Shown here: one piece after another, positions 59,122-64,000 of the stretch
Position numbering within the stretch: position 1 is the stretch's first letter
Layout of the letters: each line of letters begins with the position of its first letter
The notes under the pieces: model-generated
Told to the model about the DNA's origin: nothing
The model's input: the letters and a program-made list of their open reading frames with translations, nothing else
The model's database searches: none
Source of the DNA: Cellulomonas sp. SG140
GTDB lineage: Bacteria; Actinomycetota; Actinomycetes; Actinomycetales; Cellulomonadaceae
Reading direction: 5' to 3'
NCBI RefSeq assembly: GCF_025770785.1
Contig: NZ_JANZLA010000004.1
Span: 1-64,000 of the forward strand
DNA: 64,000 nt
Program-made: the position numbers and the translations under genes

Positions 59122-60549
59122 ATGCACCAGGCACTGCCGCGGCGACCTCGTCAGCCGCACGACCTCGCGGGCCGGGCTCGCGGCCTCCGCCGCACCTTTC
59201 CCGCCGTCCTGACCGCCGCAGCGGCCGCCGTCGCGCTCGCCGCGTGCGGCCCCGCCGTCACCGCGGGCGGCGCCGGCGCCACCGGCACCGCGTCCGCGGC
59301 CAACCCGGACCAGCTCCAGGCGCCGAGCGACGCGAGCCCGTCCGGCTCGATCACCATCTGGGACCGCTCCGGCGACCTCTACAACGTGTTCGACGCGGCG
59401 ATCGCGGCGTTCAACAAGAAGTACCCGAACATCAAGGTCAACCACCAGGCCGTCGACATCAACGCCAAGCTGCAGAACACCCTGATCACCGGCAGCGACG
59501 TGCCGGACGGCGTGTTCCTCGACGACGCGCTCGTGGCGGGCTACTCGGACTACCTCTGGGACCTGAGCGGCGTACTGAAGCCGTACGTCAAGGACATCGC
59601 GAAGCAGAAGGTGGACGTCAGCACCGTCAAGGGCGGCATCTACGGCGTCCCGTTCGACCTGGACCCGGGCCTGCTGTTCTACAACGACACCGCCCTGCAG
59701 AAGGCCGGCGTCGACGCCACCAAGATCCAGACGTACGACGACCTGGTCGCCGCCGCCAAGCAGTACAAGGCCGCGGTGCCGGACGCCAAGCCGATCCACC
59801 TCGAGCAGACCGGCTTCCTGGGACAGCTGCAGCTGGAGATGTACGCCAGCCAGCAGGGCACCAGCCTCGCCGACGCCGACGGGAAGCTGCGCCTGGACTC
59901 CCCGGCGTACAAGCAGATCCTCGGGTGGCTGGACTCCGTGCAGAAGCAGGGGCTCGGCACCCGGGCGGAGTACCTGAGCCAGAGCGACGTCGGCGCCCTC
60001 GACTCGGCCAAGGAGGTGTTCTACCCCTGGTCCATCTGGTTCGACTTCGCCCCCGAGCAGCAGCTGAAGACCACCAAGGGTGACTGGCGGGCCATGCCGC
60101 TTCCCGCGTGGAGCGCCGGCGGTGCGCGGTCCGGGGCGATGGGCGGCTCGTCCTTCGTCCTGCCGAAGGCGGGGAAGAACTCCCAGCTGGCGTGGCTCTT
60201 CTACCAGTTCCTCATGTTCGACCCCGCCGGCTACACCGCCGTCTACGGGCCGAACAGCGTGTACCCCAACGGCCTCGACACGTCGATCCCGGCCTACAAG
60301 CCGGCCGCCGACCCGGCGAAGCCGCTGTTCAAGCCCTCCCCGGCGCTGGGCAACCAGGACCTGTGGAAGACGGCCATCGAGGCGGGCAACCAGATCCCCG
60401 GCGGCACGCCGATCCCCAAGTGGTGGGCCGGTGCCGTCGACTACCTGGGCAACGACGTGCAGAAGATGCTCGACGGGTCGATGACGCCCCAGCAGGTGAT
60501 CGACCAGTCGACGGCGGACATCCAGAAGAACCTGGTCGACCGGCAGTAG
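59122..60549 (+). CDS. Carbohydrate ABC transporter substrate-binding lipoprotein (CUT1 type)
   Basis: 475 residues. A lipoprotein signal with twin basic start (RRTFPAVLTAAAAAVALAAC) is followed by the type II sugar-binding fold: SITIWDRSGDLYNVFDAAIA, KGGIYGVPFDLDPGLLFYND and WWAGAVDYLGNDVQKML. It captures an oligosaccharide for the two permeases. ATG 59122 has AAGGGAG eight bases upstream. The preceding promoter is under LacI control. The GH2 enzyme downstream suggests a beta-linked galactoside, glucuronide or related sugar. Confidence 0.9.
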   Translation: MHQALPRRPRQPHDLAGRARGLRRTFPAVLTAAAAAVALAACGPAVTAGGAGATGTASAANPDQLQAPSDASPSGSITIWDRSGDLYNVFDAAIAAFNKKYPNIKVNHQAVDINAKLQNTLITGSDVPDGVFLDDALVAGYSDYLWDLSGVLKPYVKDIAKQKVDVSTVKGGIYGVPFDLDPGLLFYNDTALQKAGVDATKIQTYDDLVAAAKQYKAAVPDAKPIHLEQTGFLGQLQLEMYASQQGTSLADADGKLRLDSPAYKQILGWLDSVQKQGLGTRAEYLSQSDVGALDSAKEVFYPWSIWFDFAPEQQLKTTKGDWRAMPLPAWSAGGARSGAMGGSSFVLPKAGKNSQLAWLFYQFLMFDPAGYTAVYGPNSVYPNGLDTSIPAYKPAADPAKPLFKPSPALGNQDLWKTAIEAGNQIPGGTPIPKWWAGAVDYLGNDVQKMLDGSMTPQQVIDQSTADIQKNLVDRQ

Positions 60550-60566
60550 CCCGCCGGTGACGCCGA

Positions 60567-60642
60567 GCCGGCGGTCGGCAGCCCTCTGGCCGACCGCCGG
60601 CCCGGCACCCAGGACAGCGCCGGACAGCGCCCGACAGCGCCC
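60567..60642. repeat. Intergenic hairpin and triple 10-bp repeat
   Basis: A perfect 13-bp stem (60567-60579/60589-60601) with a nine-base loop lies just after the binding-protein stop, then three direct copies of GACAGCGC at exactly 10-bp spacing (60613, 60623, 60633). The hairpin position fits mRNA protection of the upstream gene. Confidence 0.6.
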
Positions 60643-60660
60643 GTCTGAGAGGACCCTCCG

Positions 60661-61587
60661 ATGACCCTCGGCTCCGTCGTCACCGACGTCCCGAGCCGTC
60701 CCGAGCCGCGGCGCGGATCGCACCGCTCCCCGCTGCGGCGCCGGCTGGCGCCCTACGTCTTCGTCCTGCCGTTCCTCGCCCTGTTCGTCGCGTTCAGCGT
60801 CTACCCGATGCTGTTCACGCTCCGGCTGAGCTTCACCAACTGGCACGGCGCCCGCGCCCCGCAGTGGGTCGGCTGGGGCAACTACACGTACCTGCTGACC
60901 AGCCCGTCGTTCTGGCAGTCGCTGGGCAACTCGGCGGTGCTGTGGCTGCTGATCGTGCCGGTGCAGCTGGTGGTCGGCCTGCTGGCCGCCGTGCTGCTGG
61001 ACAACGCCCGGACCCGGATGCGCGGGTTCTACCGGGTGGCGTTCCTGGTCCCGTTCGTCACGCCGCTCGTCGCCATCGCGCAGATCTGGGTGGTGGTGTT
61101 CGACAAGGACTACGGCGCCGTCAACGGCGTGCTCAAGCTGCTGGGCCTGCCGGCGGTCGGGTGGCTGGTGACCAGCGCGTGGGCCAAGCCGACGCTGGCG
61201 CTGCTGTTCCTGTGGAAGACCACCGGGTTCATCGTGATCATCCTGCTGTCCGGGCTGCAGTCCATCGACGGGTCGGTGTACGAGGCGGCGGCGCTGGACG
61301 GCGCGCACCGCGCCCGGCAGCTGTGGTCGATCACCGTGCCTCTGATGCGCCGGACGCTGATGTTCGCCCTGGTGATGCAGACGCTGGCCGTGTTCCAGAT
61401 GTTCGCCGAGCCCTACGTCGTCACCAAGGGCGGCCCGTACAGCTCGACGACGACGGCCGGGCTGCACCTGTACAACGCGATCACGCGGTCCGACCTGGGC
61501 ACCGGGGCGGCGAACTCGTTCCTGCTGGTCGTCGTGGTGATGGCCCTGTCCCTGATCTTCGTGCGCCTGCTCCGGTCGGAGGACTGA
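60661..61587 (+). CDS. Carbohydrate ABC transporter permease (MalF/UgpA-like)
   Basis: 308 residues with six membrane helices after a basic N-terminus (RRRLAPYVFVLPFLALFVAF). The EAA loop that contacts the ATPase reads VYEAAALDGAHRARQLWSITVPLM. ATG 60661 follows GAGAGG. No ATPase gene is in this locus, so an ATPase shared between several importers (MsiK type) is expected elsewhere in the genome. The next permease begins two bases after its stop. Confidence 0.92.
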   Translation: MTLGSVVTDVPSRPEPRRGSHRSPLRRRLAPYVFVLPFLALFVAFSVYPMLFTLRLSFTNWHGARAPQWVGWGNYTYLLTSPSFWQSLGNSAVLWLLIVPVQLVVGLLAAVLLDNARTRMRGFYRVAFLVPFVTPLVAIAQIWVVVFDKDYGAVNGVLKLLGLPAVGWLVTSAWAKPTLALLFLWKTTGFIVIILLSGLQSIDGSVYEAAALDGAHRARQLWSITVPLMRRTLMFALVMQTLAVFQMFAEPYVVTKGGPYSSTTTAGLHLYNAITRSDLGTGAANSFLLVVVVMALSLIFVRLLRSED

Positions 61588-61588
61588 C

Positions 61589-62503
61589 ATGACCACGCTG
61601 ACCGCACCGGCCCGGCCCGCGGCCGCTGTGCCCGGCACCACGCCCCGTCGTCCGCGGCACCGCGCCCTCGGGTCCGTCGGGTCGCACGCCTTCCTCGGCC
61701 TGCTGACCCTCGCCTTCCTCGCCCCGGTGGTGTGGGCCGTCGTCTCGGCGTTCAAGCCCGCCGGCCAGATCGTCAGCAGCCCGCTGGGCCTGGACCCGTC
61801 GCAGCTGACGACGCAGAACTTCACCGCGATGTTCACCGACGTGCCGATCGGACGCGGGTTCCTCAACACGCTGATCGTGCTGGCGGTGAAGGGCTCGATG
61901 ACCATGTTCTTCGCGCCGCTGGCCGCCTACGGGTTCGCCAAGTACCGGTTCCCGCTGCGGGACGCGCTGTTCGGCACGGTGCTGGTGACGCTGATGCTGC
62001 CGACGATCGTGCTGATCATCCCGTTGCTGCTGGAGATGAAGGAGCTCGGCTGGGTCAACACGTACCAGGCGCTGATCCTCCCGGGGGCGGTCGACGCGTT
62101 CGCCATCTTCTGGATGCGCCAGGTGATCGCGGCGGTGCCCGACGAGCTGATGGACGCGGCCCGTGTCGACGGCTGCGGGGAGTTCGGCATCTTCGCCCGG
62201 ATCCTCGTGCCGGTGATCCGGCCCAGCCTGGCCGGCCTGGCGGTGCTCACCGTGATGAACATCTACAACGACTTCGTCTGGCCCGTGGTGATCGCCAGCT
62301 CGCAGCGGATGGCGACCCTGCAGGTGGTGCTGTCCACCCTCGCCCAGAACATCAGCGGCAACCGGATCGGTGCGGACTACGCGACGGTCACCGGTGAGCT
62401 GCTGGCCGCCAGCTCGGTGGCCCTGGTCCCCCTGCTGCTGGTGTTCGTCGTGCTCCAGCGGCACTTCATCAACGGGATCATCGCCGGAAGCGTCAAGGGC
62501 TGA
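61589..62503 (+). CDS. Carbohydrate ABC transporter permease (MalG-like)
   Basis: 304 residues, six membrane helices after a 35-residue cytoplasmic start. The EAA loop is LMDAARVDGCGEFGIFARILVPVIRP, and the C-terminus ends QRHFINGIIAGSVKG, standard for MalG-type permeases. It pairs with the preceding MalF-like subunit. The ATG lies one base after the previous stop, so they are coupled. Confidence 0.92.
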   Translation: MTTLTAPARPAAAVPGTTPRRPRHRALGSVGSHAFLGLLTLAFLAPVVWAVVSAFKPAGQIVSSPLGLDPSQLTTQNFTAMFTDVPIGRGFLNTLIVLAVKGSMTMFFAPLAAYGFAKYRFPLRDALFGTVLVTLMLPTIVLIIPLLLEMKELGWVNTYQALILPGAVDAFAIFWMRQVIAAVPDELMDAARVDGCGEFGIFARILVPVIRPSLAGLAVLTVMNIYNDFVWPVVIASSQRMATLQVVLSTLAQNISGNRIGADYATVTGELLAASSVALVPLLLVFVVLQRHFINGIIAGSVKG

Positions 62504-62559
62504 CCGGTCTCCTGCTCCTTCCCCTCGTCCCACTGCCGACCGTGAGAGGTCCAGCCCCC

Positions 62560-64000
62560 ATGAGCCCTGCGACGCCGAGCGCGACCGACGTGGTCGCGGT
62601 CCCCGCCGAGACGACGGAGCCGAGTGCGCCGAACGCGCCGGTGACGTCCTCCACCACCCCGAGCGCCTCGACGGCCGCGCCCGCCGGCGTCGTCGTCCCC
62701 AAGCCGGAGTACCCCCGCCCCGACCGCGACCGGTCCGCTGCCTGGCTGACGCTGAACGGTCCCTGGGACTTCGAGTCGGAGTACGGGACGACGACGATCA
62801 CCGTGCCGTTCGCCTGGGAGACCGAGGCGTCCGGCGTGCAGCGCACCTGGTTGGAGCGCGGCACCTACCGCAGGTCAATCGCCGTGCCGGCCGAGTGGGA
62901 CGGGTCGCGCGTGCTGCTGTGCTTCGGCGCGGTGCACCACCAGGCGCGGGTGCTGGTGGACGACGTCGAGGTGGGCGTGCACGTCGGCGGGTACACGTCG
63001 TTCGAGCTGGACGTGACGACGGTCGCGGCACCCGGGACCTCGGTGGTGCTGACGGTGGAGGTCGAGGCACCGGCCGACAAGCGGTCGATCCCGCACGGCA
63101 AGCAGCGGTCGATCCCGCGCGACGACTACGACGGCGTCTCGTTCACGCCGACCTCCGGCATCTGGCAGAGCGTGTGGCTGGAGGCGCGCGGCCGCTCGTA
63201 CGTCGCCGAGTTCGCGCTGCGCGGCGACTCACTGACCGGCATCGAGGTGTCGGGGACCGTGGTGGGCGACGAGCCGACCACACCCGTGCGGGTGCGGGTG
63301 CTCGACGAGGCTTCGGGGACGACGGGAGCCGACGGCTCGTCGGGCGCGGCTGGCTCGGCCGGCGCCACGGCCCTGGTGCTCGAGCCCGACGCCACCGGCC
63401 GCTTCGCCGGCCGCCTCGAGCTGACCGACCCGCACCTGTGGTCGCCGGACGACCCGCACCTGTACCGCGTCGAGCTCACCACGGGCACCGGCGCAGGCGC
63501 AGCCGCCGACCGCGTCGTCGCCACCACCGGCCTTCGCCGCATCGCCGTCGAGGGCGACCACCTCACGCTCAACGGTGAGCGCCTGTACGTGCGCGGCGTG
63601 CTCGACCAGGGCTACTGGCCCCGCACGGGCCTGACGGCGCCCGACGACGACGCGCTGGTCCTCGACCTGGAGCTGGCGCGCCGGCACGGCTACAACCTGG
63701 TGCGCAAGCACATCAAGCTCGAGGAGCCGCGCTGGCTGCACCACGCCGACCGGCTGGGGATGCTCGTCTGGTCGGAGCCACCGGCGCCGAGCCGGTACTC
63801 GGTCGAGGCGGCGGCCGCGTTCGAGGCGCAGCTGCCGGACCTGGTGGAGCGGGACGGCAGCCACCCGTCGATCGTCGTCTGGGGCCTGTACAACGAGGAG
63901 TGGGGCCTGGACTGGGACATCCCCGGCAGCCCGGAGCGCGCCGAAGCGGCCGCCCACGCGTACGACGTGATGCGGCTGCTGGACGCCAGCCGGCCGATCG
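62560..64000 (+). CDS. Glycoside hydrolase family 2 enzyme, truncated by window end
   Basis: The first 480 residues are present; the frame is open at the right edge. A Thr/Ser/Ala/Pro-rich N-terminus of about 50 residues has no signal peptide, so the enzyme is likely cytoplasmic. Then come the GH2 sugar-binding domain (RSAAWLTLNGPWDFE; VHVGGYTSFELDVT), the immunoglobulin-like domain (GIWQSVWLE ... DPHLWSPDDPHLY) and the start of the TIM barrel, with the acid/base in WGLYNEEWG (E446). Beta-galactosidase, glucuronidase or a related activity is possible. ATG 62560 has GAGAGG upstream. It is the last gene of the LacI-controlled transporter operon in view. Confidence 0.88.
   Translation, partial: MSPATPSATDVVAVPAETTEPSAPNAPVTSSTTPSASTAAPAGVVVPKPEYPRPDRDRSAAWLTLNGPWDFESEYGTTTITVPFAWETEASGVQRTWLERGTYRRSIAVPAEWDGSRVLLCFGAVHHQARVLVDDVEVGVHVGGYTSFELDVTTVAAPGTSVVLTVEVEAPADKRSIPHGKQRSIPRDDYDGVSFTPTSGIWQSVWLEARGRSYVAEFALRGDSLTGIEVSGTVVGDEPTTPVRVRVLDEASGTTGADGSSGAAGSAGATALVLEPDATGRFAGRLELTDPHLWSPDDPHLYRVELTTGTGAGAAADRVVATTGLRRIAVEGDHLTLNGERLYVRGVLDQGYWPRTGLTAPDDDALVLDLELARRHGYNLVRKHIKLEEPRWLHHADRLGMLVWSEPPAPSRYSVEAAAAFEAQLPDLVERDGSHPSIVVWGLYNEEWGLDWDIPGSPERAEAAAHAYDVMRLLDASRPI

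Noticed and set aside
60613-60642. CRISPR-like repeats
   Set aside because: Only three 10-bp units without spacers; no CRISPR array is visible anywhere in the window.

Overview
The window is high-GC DNA from an actinobacterium, most likely a Cellulomonas-like member of the Micrococcales, and it spans the replication origin and its flanks. The evidence is gene order: trxBA, parB, parA, rsmG, jag, yidC, yidD, rnpA and rpmH run toward dnaA, then come oriC, dnaN, gnd, recF, a DciA-like gene, gyrB, gyrA, a DUF3566 gene, tRNA-Ile and tRNA-Ala. Further right follow a cwsA-position gene, ppiA, a rhomboid gene, crgA, a DUF881 gene, srtE, pabA and the pknB-pknA-pbpA-rodA-pstP-fhaB-fhaA cluster. No genome comparison was run; genus placement is inference.

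Region by region. 1-4.9 kb: end of a membrane pseudokinase-type protein, trxBA behind a sigmaR-type promoter, an aminotransferase and a Ddl-like ligase. 5.2-10.3 kb: chromosome partition locus (parB, parA with a long N-terminal extension, rsmG) with six perfect parS sites, two inside parA and four in a gene-poor 1.46 kb stretch; the last is the core of a perfect 36-bp palindrome after jag. 10.3-13.0 kb: leftward rpmH-rnpA-yidD-yidC-jag group. 13.4-24.7 kb: dnaA, oriC, dnaN, gnd, recF, dciA-like, gyrB, gyrA. 24.7-26.2 kb: DUF3566 gene, two tRNAs and a 39-aa DLW-39 gene.

26.3-35.6 kb is an accessory block between tRNA-Ala and the conserved cwsA-position/ppiA genes. It has an orphan sugar ABC ATPase, two DeoR regulators (one with a duplicated DNA-binding domain), and a YtfQRT/YjfF-like sugar importer. 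35.8-50.2 kb returns to the conserved cell-wall/division cluster: sortase E, CrgA, PabA, Ser/Thr kinases and phosphatase, FHA proteins, RodA and a PBP.

50.5-57.7 kb begins at tRNA-Leu and is a patchwork: a relic of a histidine-phosphatase gene, a visibly lower-GC pair (38-aa Cys/Trp-rich peptide plus DUF4265 protein), a TMEM175-like channel, a histidine phosphatase whose catalytic His is Asn, a lipoprotein, a DUF4380 protein, a MarR/quinone-oxidoreductase pair and a secreted protein. 57.9-64 kb is a carbohydrate-use locus: a divergent LacI regulator with two operators over the promoter, a lipoprotein binding protein, two MalFG-type permeases and a GH2 glycosidase cut by the window end.

No wholly new system is proved. 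The best candidates for follow-up are the tandem-HTH DeoR protein, the parS/palindrome architecture, the DnaA-box pair duplicated at crgA, and the DUF4265/microprotein pair beside tRNA-Leu.
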